The notes beneath the pieces were generated by a model. That model did no database searches, had not been told where the DNA came from, and was given only the letters and a program-made list of their open reading frames with translations. A program made the position numbers and the translations under genes. A stretch of 5,215 nucleotides of DNA from an uncultured Collinsella sp. (GTDB lineage: Bacteria; Actinomycetota; Coriobacteriia; Coriobacteriales; Coriobacteriaceae): the NCBI GenBank assembly GCA_958447445.1, contig CAUDAE010000124.1, positions 1 to 5,215 of the forward strand, read 5' to 3'. Below are positions 1 to 5,215 of this stretch, piece by piece (the first letter of the stretch is position 1; every line of letters begins with the position of its first letter).

Positions 1-1025
1 GTGACCGTCCAGGTGATATCGGACGGGGTTCCGGTGCCATCGCTCTTGTTGATCATGTCATAGCGGAAATCATTTGCTGAACCTGGCTTTTCCAATCCAC
101 CTCTACGGTCTCCGCCCCATGTCCAGCTGGCATTATTTTTTGAATCGTCGAGTTGGTTAATCCAAACTTTGTTGCCCACGGATACATCCGGGTTCATCAC
201 TGAATCATAGGTAATCGTATAAGTCCCTTTGGACAAATCCCCCAAATTCAGATTCGCAGTCTGTTTATTTATGGTTGGTTGTGGATTGAGTTCCCGATCG
301 TTCAGCTTAAATGACCCAGGCACGAACGAGAAGCTACTGCCAAGCTCATCCGTGAGGCAGACATTGTGAGCATAGGAGGCAACCTCAAGTTTGAGAGTCC
401 AAGTTACTTTTCCCTCGCTGCCGGATTGAGAGAACTTTCCTTCCTTCGCTCCCGTCACATCGCCGTCTATGGTCGCAATGTCGATTTCGGCTGTACCGGG
501 AAACTTAACTTTTGTTGTATCGCCGGAGCCAACGTTCTCATTTGCCAGCTTGAATGAAAAAACAGCACCAACACGAACGTCGGATGGATGTGTCTTAATC
601 CATGACTCTTTAAAAGTAAAAATCAGCTTATTGTTTTCACATCTCCAGCTACCGGCCTCTTGATCGGAATCATCCATAAGGCGGCCACCGGTATTGTCAA
701 ATGCTTTAATGCTGTCCGGGAGAGAGTACTCCGCAACGTTTCGCTCCGCACTCGGGCCATGATTTGGCTCGAACTTCGCATTAAACGAGCCGTAGAGTGT
801 GTCGGTCGAAAGCACGGCATTACCATCCAAGGGCTTTGTACGACCCTCATCGGTAAAAAGCCCAACCGTAACGTCCGCCGTATCGCCGTTGATCACAATC
901 GGCGCAGGCGTCGTCGCATCCTCGGCGCGCACGGGGGCTGCGCCGTGAAAAACTGCGGCGGTAAGGCTAATCAAAATGAAGATCAGGGCCGCCATACCCA
1001 GCGACTGCGAGCGGTGTGCATTCAT
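1..1025 (-). CDS. Secreted modular surface protein, adhesin-like (N-terminal part; runs off left edge)
   Basis: The minus-strand frame starting at ATG 1025 stays open for 341 codons to the window edge, so the C-terminus is not visible. An in-frame TAG lies 9 nt upstream of the ATG and AGGGG sits 6 nt before it (1032-1036), which fixes the start well. Residues 1-34 form a signal peptide: a basic n-region with His-Arg, a hydrophobic core at about 11-30, and a likely cut after PVRA. The mature part is rich in Thr, Ser, Asp, Asn and Gly with alternating beta-strand patterns. A first domain spans about 45-185. A second starts near 198 with KVTWTL (206-211), and a third probably begins at DITWTV (336-341). 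This is the style of Gram-positive adhesins of the Cna/SdrC (MSCRAMM) or isopeptide-pilin type, exported by Sec and often sortase-anchored. An LPXTG signal cannot be checked here. It is AT-richer than typA. The exact family is inferred from pattern only. Confidence 0.82.
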   Translation of the reverse strand, partial: MNAHRSQSLGMAALIFILISLTAAVFHGAAPVRAEDATTPAPIVINGDTADVTVGLFTDEGRTKPLDGNAVLSTDTLYGSFNAKFEPNHGPSAERNVAEYSLPDSIKAFDNTGGRLMDDSDQEAGSWRCENNKLIFTFKESWIKTHPSDVRVGAVFSFKLANENVGSGDTTKVKFPGTAEIDIATIDGDVTGAKEGKFSQSGSEGKVTWTLKLEVASYAHNVCLTDELGSSFSFVPGSFKLNDRELNPQPTINKQTANLNLGDLSKGTYTITYDSVMNPDVSVGNKVWINQLDDSKNNASWTWGGDRRGGLEKPGSANDFRYDMINKSDGTGTPSDITWTV

Positions 1026-1031
1026 AGTTGT

Positions 1032-1036
1032 CCCCT
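1032..1036 (-). promoter_or_regulatory. Ribosome binding site of the adhesin-like gene
   Basis: AGGGG on the minus strand lies 6 nt before ATG 1025. Together with the in-frame TAG just upstream it fixes the start of an open frame that has no stop in the window. typA has the same AGGGG at the same spacing (3296-3300). Confidence 0.7.
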
Positions 1037-1186
1037 AATTCCTACAACACAGTGTGGAATACGGCGAATCGTCGGATCGAACACAAACCCCAACATCTAC
1101 GAGAACCTACCTAGCGCATTGCAAGAACCCATTGGGGAGCACCTTCTAAGACGGTTCGTCTATGCCACAATGCATAAAATACAATT

Positions 1187-1216
1187 TAGATACCAATCAT
1201 GTAAGCCGCAGGTCAA
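1187..1216 (-). promoter_or_regulatory. Candidate sigma-70-type promoter for the adhesin-like gene
   Basis: On the minus strand TTGACC (1211-1216) is followed after 18 nt by TATCTA (1187-1192). The -35 matches the consensus in five of six positions, and the -10 keeps the T1 and A2 positions but not the final T. The predicted transcript would begin near 1180, leaving a leader of about 155 nt before the start codon. The surrounding AT-rich DNA offers other weak -10-like hexamers, so this is only the best pair by eye. Confidence 0.4.
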
Positions 1217-1388
1217 GAGGTCTTTTAATTTAATACCAGTTGATATTTACCTGTTAACGGGTTTGCATTAAAGCAGTCATATTCTGTGGAATTATGTATA
1301 TGTTTAAACAACTTAACTTTGACCAGAAAGCCAATCGGTGGGGATAGCCGCCCCCGCTGTGGTGCAAACGAACCTGCCCCCCTGCACC

Positions 1389-1423
1389 AAAAAGGGCACC
1401 GACCATCGCGATCGGCGCCCTTT
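1389..1423 (-). terminator. Intrinsic terminator after typA
   Basis: Arms 1391-1403 and 1411-1423 form a 13-bp stem (11 Watson-Crick pairs and two G-T wobbles on the minus strand) around a 7-nt loop. On the minus strand it is followed by a run of five T. It starts 27 nt after the typA stop codon. The T-run on the plus-strand side is interrupted (TTTCTT), so it should work mainly for typA. Confidence 0.9.
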
Positions 1424-1450
1424 CTTGTTAGTTGCTATAAAGCCCAGCAC

Positions 1451-3289
1451 TTATTTGTTGACCTGGCCGGCGCGGACGGCAGCCTTCTTGCGGTCGGTGG
1501 CGTTGAGCAGACGCTTGCGCAGGCGGATGTTCTTGGGAGTAATCTCGACCAGCTCGTCGTCGGCGATGTACTCCAGCGCCTCCTCTAGCGAGAAGGTGCG
1601 GGGCGGCACCAGCTGGACAGAGATATCGGAGGTCGAGGAACGCTGGTTGCCCAGGTTCTTGGTACGGGCGATGTTGACGACCATGTCGCCTGCCTTGCTG
1701 CGCTCGCCCACGATCATGCCCTCGTAGCACTCGGTGCCCGGCTCAACAAACAGCTGGCCGCGCTCCTGCAGCGTACCCAGAGCATAGGCAACGGCCTTCT
1801 CGGTGGTCATGGAAATCATGGCGCCGTTCTGACGGTTACCGATCTCACCAGCGTAAGGACCATACTCCAGGAAGGTGTGGTAGAACACGCCTTCGCCGTG
1901 GGTGACGTTCATGATGCGGTTCTTAAGGCCCATGATGCCACGCGTCGGGATCTTAAACTCAAGGTGCGTCACGATGCCCGAGGTATCCATGCTCGTCATG
2001 ATGCCGCCGGAGGTACCGAAGACCTCAACGACCTTGCCCGAATATTCGTCCGGGCACTCGACGACGGCTTGCTCGACGGGCTCCATCTTGTTACCGTTCT
2101 CGTCCTTCTTAAACAGAACGCGGGGACGGCCGACCTGGAACTCAAAGCCCTCGCGGCGCATGGACTCCATCAGAACAGACAGGTGCAGAATGCCGCGGCC
2201 CGAGACCTCGACGCCGCTCTTGTCCTCGAGCTCCTCGATCTTCATGGTCACGTTGTTCTCGGCCTCGTTGAACAGGCGCTCCTTAAGCTGACGGGCGCCC
2301 ACGATGTCGCCGTCACGGCCGACGAGCGGGGAGGTCGAAGCCTCAAAGACGATGGACAGGGTCGGCGGGTCGATCTCGATGGGCTCGAGCTCGACGGGGT
2401 TCTCGGGGTCGGTGTAAACATCGCCGATATCGGTGCGGTCAATACCCACGACAGCGGCGATATCGCCGGCGCCGACTTCCTGGCACTCGGTGCGGCCCAG
2501 GTAGTCGAAGGTAAAGAGCTGCTTGACGGTAGCGGTGGCGCTGGAGCCGTCGTTCTTCACAACCAGGATCTGGTCGCCCTGGTGAATGGCGCCGGAGTAC
2601 ACGCGACCGATACCGATGCGGCCGACGAAGTTGGAGTGGTCGATGGTCACGCACTGCATGGCCAGCGGGGCGTTCTCGTCAACCTCGGGCGCGGGCATGT
2701 CGTCGATGATCATATCGAGCAGCGGATACATGTCCATGTTACCGTCGTTGGGGTCAAGACGGGCAAAGCCGTTCATGGCGCTGGCGTAGACCACGTGCTC
2801 CATGGCGAACTCAAGCTGGTCGTCGGTGGCGCCCAGGTCGGCCATAAGGTCGAGGCAGTCGTTGTAGGCCTTCTCGGGGTTAGCGCCCGGACGGTCGATC
2901 TTGTTGATGACGATCATAATCTTAAGGCCGGTGTCGATAGCGTGACGCAGTACGAAGCGGGTCTGGGGCATGGGGCCTTCAAAAGCGTCGACCAGCAGCA
3001 GGGCGCCGTCGGCCATACGCAGCACGCGCTCGACCTCGCCGCCAAAGTCGGCGTGGCCCGGGGTGTCGATGACGTTGATCTTGACGTCCTTGTACTCGAT
3101 AGAGATGTTCTTGGCGAGAATCGTAATGCCGCGCTCGCGCTCCTGGTCGTTGGAATCCAGGACGCGGTCCTCGACCTGCTGGTTGGCACGGAAGGCGTCC
3201 GTGGCACGCAGGAGCTTGTCGACTATCGTCGTCTTGCCGTGGTCGACGTGAGCGATGATGGCGATGTTCCTCAGATTGTCTACGCGCAT
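1451..3289 (-). CDS. typA: Ribosome-associated translational GTPase TypA/BipA
   Basis: This encodes a 612-residue GTPase of the EF-G/LepA-like translation factor family; E. coli BipA is about 607 residues, so it is full length. It binds the 70S ribosome and is linked to 50S assembly, low temperature and stress adaptation (family knowledge). GTP-binding motifs are intact: P-loop AHVDHGKT (13-20), switch I RGITI (53-57), DTPGH (75-79), NKID (129-132) and SA (170-171). A domain II beta-barrel follows from about 200 to 300 (VGRIGIGRVYSG). EF-G-like domains III and V come next, with GRGILHLSVLMESMRREG and PTRGIMGLKNR. Last is the TypA-specific C-terminal domain (VEPGTECYEGMIVGE, and LVEITPKNIRLRKR near the end). 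The start has AGGGG 6 nt upstream (3296-3300). The gene ends at a strong terminator. No promoter is convincing in the 117-nt gap upstream, so it may be read through from the DUF151 gene or use a promoter I cannot see. Confidence 0.98.
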   Translation of the reverse strand: MRVDNLRNIAIIAHVDHGKTTIVDKLLRATDAFRANQQVEDRVLDSNDQERERGITILAKNISIEYKDVKINVIDTPGHADFGGEVERVLRMADGALLLVDAFEGPMPQTRFVLRHAIDTGLKIMIVINKIDRPGANPEKAYNDCLDLMADLGATDDQLEFAMEHVVYASAMNGFARLDPNDGNMDMYPLLDMIIDDMPAPEVDENAPLAMQCVTIDHSNFVGRIGIGRVYSGAIHQGDQILVVKNDGSSATATVKQLFTFDYLGRTECQEVGAGDIAAVVGIDRTDIGDVYTDPENPVELEPIEIDPPTLSIVFEASTSPLVGRDGDIVGARQLKERLFNEAENNVTMKIEELEDKSGVEVSGRGILHLSVLMESMRREGFEFQVGRPRVLFKKDENGNKMEPVEQAVVECPDEYSGKVVEVFGTSGGIMTSMDTSGIVTHLEFKIPTRGIMGLKNRIMNVTHGEGVFYHTFLEYGPYAGEIGNRQNGAMISMTTEKAVAYALGTLQERGQLFVEPGTECYEGMIVGERSKAGDMVVNIARTKNLGNQRSSTSDISVQLVPPRTFSLEEALEYIADDELVEITPKNIRLRKRLLNATDRKKAAVRAGQVNK

Positions 3290-3336
3290 GTAGTTCCCCT
3301 ATCTTCTATCCATATACAAACGGCACGCGTATGCGG

Positions 3337-3364
3337 CCCGCCCAGCGATACAACGCTCAGCGGG
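3337..3364 (-). other. Imperfect hairpin in the typA leader
   Basis: Arms 3337-3347 and 3354-3364 can pair over 11 positions with one G-G mismatch and one wobble, around a 6-nt loop. It lies between the acidic protein gene and typA, 48 nt upstream of the typA start. No T-run follows on either strand, so it does not look like an intrinsic terminator. It could be an mRNA processing or stability element, or chance pairing in GC-rich DNA. Confidence 0.4.
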
Positions 3365-3406
3365 AATATTGAGCCTTTTACCGAAAACTCGTTTATTTTA
3401 GCGATT

Positions 3407-3856
3407 TTAGATGAGAGGGGTTTCCTCACCTGCAGGTTCAGGGTCGCTCCACATAAAACCATCGCCGGCGCCCATGCCCTCATACAGCACATATGCCGAA
3501 AAGCCGCTCTCGAGCGTCGTCTCAAAGAAGCTCACGAGCAGGGCATCGTGATAGCCGCCGTCAATCTCGACGCAGCCGGTATAGCCGATGGCATAGCGGG
3601 CGATACGGCCCAGACCCTCGTCCTTAAGGCCCATCTTGTGTTCGGAGATAAAGTTGGTGGCCGCCTCCAGGCACGCCTCTTCGCCGTCCTCGTCGAGCGC
3701 CGCCAGATATCGGTTGGAAGCAGCGTCCTCGATCGCCACAACTACGCCAGGGTTTTCGCCGGCGGCAAGGTCGTCCAAGAACGCACCGATCAGATCGCAC
3801 ACCATGGCGTCGAGCTCGGCGGAGACGTTACCGGCGTCCTGCATATCCTGTGCCAT
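3407..3856 (-). CDS. Acidic soluble protein of unknown function, upstream of typA
   Basis: I do not recognise the family. The 149-residue product has no signal peptide and no membrane helix, and it is clearly acidic, with many Asp and Glu. Residues 12-32 look helical (ELDAMVCDLIGAFLDDL). A beta-rich stretch follows (VVVAIEDAASNRYLAAL, 38-54), then a helix (ACLEAATNFISEHKMG, 61-76). A conserved-looking core is GCVEIDGGYHDALLVSFFE (94-112), and the tail contains GDGFMWSDPEPAGEE. GGAAGG lies just upstream with AAGG 7 nt before the ATG, which supports the start. It follows the membrane-protein gene after 30 nt, so the two are probably co-transcribed. No terminator is seen before typA, 117 nt downstream. 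The well-spaced ORF, the Shine-Dalgarno site and ordinary codon use argue that it is real; the function is open. Confidence 0.85.
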   Translation of the reverse strand: MAQDMQDAGNVSAELDAMVCDLIGAFLDDLAAGENPGVVVAIEDAASNRYLAALDEDGEEACLEAATNFISEHKMGLKDEGLGRIARYAIGYTGCVEIDGGYHDALLVSFFETTLESGFSAYVLYEGMGAGDGFMWSDPEPAGEETPLI

Positions 3857-3886
3857 CTTTAGACCTTCCCATCGAGTCTGGCGTCG

Positions 3887-4276
3887 TTACAGTTCTTGTG
3901 CCTCGGCGGCGATCTTGGCGGCAGCGTCGCGGGCGCGCATCATATCCATCGCGCGCCTGTCGAGCACCTTGATCTGACTGGTCAGCATTACCGCATCGAC
4001 CACGCCCCAGATCACCAGGCCCGTAGAGATCGAAAACCCAAGCGCACCAACTGTACCACGAAGGCGCGAGCAGATTGCCGCAACAAGGGCGGAGATGACA
4101 ACCATCTTGATAAACGAGCCGCGGCGTTCGCGAAGCGTGCGGGCCTGCGTCACATAGGCAATGCGAGCCGCCTCAGAAGCCTCCGAGCGCATCTGGGCCT
4201 CGCGGGCGATTGCAGCCGCCTCAGCCGACATACCGCCGGCCATCAGCGAACGCTCCACAACCTGGACGCCCCGCAT
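3887..4276 (-). CDS. Small membrane protein with two predicted helices, function unknown
   Basis: The product is 129 residues from the first ATG. The first 55 residues are charged and Ala-rich, probably an amphipathic or coiled helix (SAEAAAIAREAQMRSEASEA). Two hydrophobic segments follow at about 57-70 (MVVISALVAAI) and 77-98 (GALGFSISTGLVIWGVVDAV). A charged helical tail (QIKVLDRRAMDMMRARDAAA) completes it. The second helix pattern GLVIWGVVDAVML resembles the second helix of TM2-type membrane domains, but the first helix lacks the usual motif, so I do not assign it. The ATG at 4276 directly follows the TAA of the DUF151 gene, which suits translational coupling. That ATG has no Shine-Dalgarno site. 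An ATG at 4243 has GGAG 9 nt upstream (4253-4256), and another lies at 4231; any of the three may be the true start. It is in line with its neighbours and likely part of one operon. Confidence 0.75.
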   Translation of the reverse strand: MRGVQVVERSLMAGGMSAEAAAIAREAQMRSEASEAARIAYVTQARTLRERRGSFIKMVVISALVAAICSRLRGTVGALGFSISTGLVIWGVVDAVMLTSQIKVLDRRAMDMMRARDAAAKIAAEAQEL

Positions 4277-4777
4277 TTAGAAGTCATCGGGGGAAAGCGT
4301 ATGGACGAACTTGTCGAACTTCTCGAACTCCTGCTCGTCGTCGACTTCCTCGGCGTGGGTAGAAACAGTGCCCAGGCGATTCATGATGTCGTCCTCCACA
4401 AACATGGGGGCATTGCTGCGCACGGCAAGGGCAATGGCATCACTGGGGCGGGCGTCGATCTTGCGCTCGTCACCATCGGCCAGTACGACGATCGTCGCGT
4501 AGAACACCGGCGGCTCGGCGCGAACGATCTCGATGCGCTCGAGCTTGGCGCCCAGGGCGCCAACAGTATCGAGCAACAGGTCATGGGTAATCGGGCGCTC
4601 GGCGCGACCGCTATCGATGCCGCGGCTAATGGCAGCAGCTTCAAACGAACCAGTCTGAATGGAAAGGGAACGCAGCGGCGCGGGCGAGTCCGATTTGCTG
4701 CAGCGCTCGCGAAGCACGATAAGCGATGGCACGGGACCGGCGGCCATGACGATGGTCTCTATGTCGACACGAACCAT
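4277..4777 (-). CDS. Bifunctional nuclease-domain (BFN/DUF151) family protein
   Basis: The 166-residue product carries one BFN/DUF151 domain over about residues 2-131. Hallmarks are SLSIQTGSFEAAAISRGI (37-54), RPITHDLL (61-68), LGAKLERIEI (75-84), VFYATIVV (91-98) and the most conserved block IDARPSDAIALAVRSNAPMF (107-126). The family is named for reported DNase and RNase activity in a plant member; the role in bacteria is poorly settled. After the domain comes an acidic tail, EEVDDEQEFEKFDKFVHTLSPDDF, in place of the UVR motif some relatives carry. The frame extends to an ATG at 4825, but the start at 4777 is preferred: it has GGAGG 6 nt upstream and gives the usual N-terminus MVRVDIETIV. 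It heads the run of genes leading to typA and has a candidate promoter at 4835-4864. Confidence 0.92.
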   Translation of the reverse strand: MVRVDIETIVMAAGPVPSLIVLRERCSKSDSPAPLRSLSIQTGSFEAAAISRGIDSGRAERPITHDLLLDTVGALGAKLERIEIVRAEPPVFYATIVVLADGDERKIDARPSDAIALAVRSNAPMFVEDDIMNRLGTVSTHAEEVDDEQEFEKFDKFVHTLSPDDF

Positions 4778-4783
4778 GGAACA

Positions 4784-4788
4784 CCTCC
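4784..4788 (-). promoter_or_regulatory. Ribosome binding site deciding the DUF151 gene start
   Basis: GGAGG (within GGAGGTG, 4782-4788) lies 6 nt before ATG 4777. The longer frame start at 4825 has no comparable site, so this selects 4777. Confidence 0.85.
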
Positions 4789-4834
4789 GGTACGTAGCGG
4801 TTAACACGCGGCAGCTCCACCGCATTGAATAGCT

Positions 4835-4864
4835 ATACTACCCAATCTTTCGCACAGCACACAA
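4835..4864 (-). promoter_or_regulatory. Candidate promoter for the DUF151 operon
   Basis: On the minus strand TTGTGT (4859-4864) is followed after 18 nt by TAGTAT (4835-4840). A transcript would start near 4828, giving a leader of about 50 nt to the ATG at 4777. The promoter lies just downstream of the tRNA terminator, so the operon would be independent of the tRNAs. The match is moderate and read by eye. Confidence 0.5.
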
Positions 4865-4892
4865 AACCAAAATGAGATTTATCGCAGACAAG

Positions 4893-4922
4893 AAAAAAGC
4901 CCCGAGGCAACGCCTCAGGGCT
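4893..4922 (-). terminator. Intrinsic terminator of the tRNA cluster
   Basis: Arms 4898-4908 and 4912-4922 form an 11-bp stem with a 3-nt loop; the one irregular pair is a T-G wobble on the minus strand but a C-A mismatch on the plus strand. The minus strand continues into a run of T (A-run at 4893-4898). It follows the tRNA-Ile gene by 14 nt and separates the tRNAs from the DUF151 operon. Confidence 0.9.
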
Positions 4923-4936
4923 CTTCACAGTTTTGA

Positions 4937-5013
4937 TGGTGGACCTGACAAGATTCGAACTTGTGACCTCCCGGTTATCAGCCGGACGCTCTAACCAACT
5001 GAGCTACAGGTCC
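4937..5013 (-). tRNA. tRNA-Ile (anticodon GAU)
   Basis: This is a complete 77-nt cloverleaf. The acceptor arm GGACCTG pairs with CAGGTCC, the discriminator is A, and CCA is encoded at 4937-4939. The D-arm is GCTC/GAGC, the anticodon loop CTGATAA holds GAT at 4977-4979, and the T-arm ACAAG/CTTGT encloses TTCGAAT. A GAU anticodon with T before it and A after it indicates Ile for AUU and AUC codons. It starts 4 nt after tRNA-Ala, so the two are co-transcribed and cut from one precursor. It is followed by a terminator. Confidence 0.97.
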
Positions 5014-5017
5014 ATCA

Positions 5018-5093
5018 TGGTGGAGGTTAGGGGGATCGAACCCCTGACCTCAGGCTTGCAAAGCCCGCGCTCTCCCAGCTGAGCTAAACCCCC
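5018..5093 (-). tRNA. tRNA-Ala (anticodon UGC)
   Basis: This is a complete 76-nt cloverleaf with encoded CCA (5018-5020). The acceptor arm GGGGGTT pairs with AACCTCC, which places a G3-U70 wobble, the classic alanine identity element. The D-arm is GCTC/GAGC, the anticodon loop TTTGCAA holds TGC at 5058-5060, and the T-arm AGGGG/CCCCT encloses TTCGATC. It sits between a hairpin (11 nt upstream) and tRNA-Ile (4 nt downstream). No room for its own promoter is seen between the hairpin and the gene. Confidence 0.97.
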
Positions 5094-5104
5094 ACGGAGA
5101 CAGT

Positions 5105-5149
5105 AATAAACACCCCAGCGGCGACTCGGCTCTCGCTGGGGTGTTTATT
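5105..5149 (-). terminator. Perfect 16-bp hairpin between tRNA genes (terminator-like)
   Basis: Arms 5105-5120 (AATAAACACCCCAGCG) and 5134-5149 are exact reverse complements around a 13-nt loop. The outer part of the stem is A/T-rich, giving a U-rich exit on either strand (TTTATT), as in bidirectional terminators. It lies exactly 11 nt from the upstream tRNA-Ile 3' end and 11 nt from the tRNA-Ala 5' end. It may end the upstream tRNA transcript, but it could also be a processing or attenuation element, because the tRNA-Ala/Ile pair shows no promoter after it. Confidence 0.75.
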
Positions 5150-5160
5150 GCGAAAGAAAG

Positions 5161-5215
5161 TGGTGGACCTGACAAGATTCGAACTTGTGACCTCCCGGTT
5201 ATCAGCCGGACGCTC
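5161..5215 (-). tRNA. tRNA-Ile (anticodon GAU), second copy, 5' part beyond window
   Basis: The 3' 55 nt of a tRNA-Ile gene, including the CCA, are identical to the complete copy at 4937-4991. The visible part starts at the D-arm GAGC and carries the same GAT anticodon and T-arm. By comparison, 22 nt of the 5' end lie outside the window. Flanking bases differ from those of the first copy, so the duplication ends at the CCA. Confidence 0.93.

Larger units (their letters stand above)
1026..1388. other. AT-rich intergenic region and adhesin leader
   Basis: No convincing coding frame is present on either strand. The minus strand carries the region from the typA terminator to the adhesin start. 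It holds a candidate promoter (1187-1216) and then about 155 nt of possible untranslated leader. Small symmetric elements are visible: a 7-bp inverted repeat at 1360-1366 and 1383-1389 beside the typA terminator, a 10-bp palindrome TGTTTAAACA at 1301-1310, and TATGC/GCATA arms at 1161-1165 and 1172-1176 close to the predicted transcript start. None matches a known riboswitch or operator that I recognise. Confidence 0.6.

Noticed and set aside
623..865. 80-codon minus-strand frame within the adhesin gene
   Set aside because: It lies in another frame of the same strand as the adhesin, which has a signal peptide and Shine-Dalgarno site.
660..1271. 203-codon plus-strand frame
   Set aside because: It is antisense to the adhesin signal peptide and leader and has an Arg-rich product without a domain or a good start context.
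3337..3364. Terminator between the acidic protein gene and typA
   Set aside because: The stem has a mismatch and is not followed by a T-run on either strand.
1877..3862. 661-codon open frame on the plus strand opposite typA
   Set aside because: It is antisense to a gene with all GTPase motifs. Its Val/Asp/Gly/His-rich product mirrors GC-rich codons, and it spans the typA start and the next gene without a recognisable domain.
3896..4804. 302-codon plus-strand frame across the membrane-protein and DUF151 genes
   Set aside because: It is a shadow of two better supported minus-strand genes; low-complexity His/Gly/Arg-rich product with no domain.
4937..5215. Repeated tRNA-Ile 3' ends as attachment sites of an integrated element
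   Set aside because: Only 224 bp separates the copies and it contains just tRNA-Ala and a hairpin, with no integrase or cargo. The identity extends well into the tRNA body, so gene duplication is simpler.
4778..5215. 16S-23S rRNA spacer suggested by the Ile/Ala tRNA pair
   Set aside because: A terminator and a protein-coding operon follow directly, and no rRNA sequence is present in the window.
1..5215. CRISPR array, insertion sequence or toxin-antitoxin pair
   Set aside because: No regularly spaced repeats, transposase motifs, terminal inverted repeats or toxin-like small gene pairs were seen.

Overview
The window looks like chromosomal DNA from a GC-rich, gut-type actinobacterium. The class Coriobacteriia, something like Collinsella, is my best guess. 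It rests on the GC-rich codon use of the typA block, the protein flavour, and a secreted modular adhesin beside housekeeping genes. That placement is inference; no rRNA is present to confirm it. Every gene I can support lies on the minus strand, so transcription runs from right to left.

Right end (4893-5215): a tRNA cluster. Read 5' to 3' on the minus strand it is a tRNA-Ile(GAU) whose 5' part is cut by the window edge, a perfect 16-bp hairpin, tRNA-Ala(UGC), tRNA-Ile(GAU), and a terminator. The two Ile genes are identical over the 55 nt that can be compared.

Middle (3407-4864): a candidate promoter followed by three closely spaced genes. These are a bifunctional-nuclease-domain (DUF151) protein, a small two-helix membrane protein whose first ATG abuts the upstream stop codon, and an acidic soluble protein of unknown function. 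After a 117-nt gap with an imperfect hairpin comes typA/bipA (1451-3289), a complete ribosome-associated GTPase that ends at a strong intrinsic terminator (1389-1423). No terminator is visible between the acidic protein gene and typA, so read-through from the DUF151 promoter is plausible.

Left end (1-1388): an AT-richer intergenic region with a candidate promoter and a leader of about 155 nt, then the first 341 codons of a secreted, modular surface protein that runs off the left edge. It has no stop codon in the window, so stop-delimited ORF callers miss it. Its base composition differs from the typA block.

The core genes are translation-related (tRNAs, typA) plus an ordinary DUF151 gene. 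The accessory interest lies in the adhesin and its long leader, the hairpin set evenly between duplicated tRNA genes, and the two uncharacterised small proteins.
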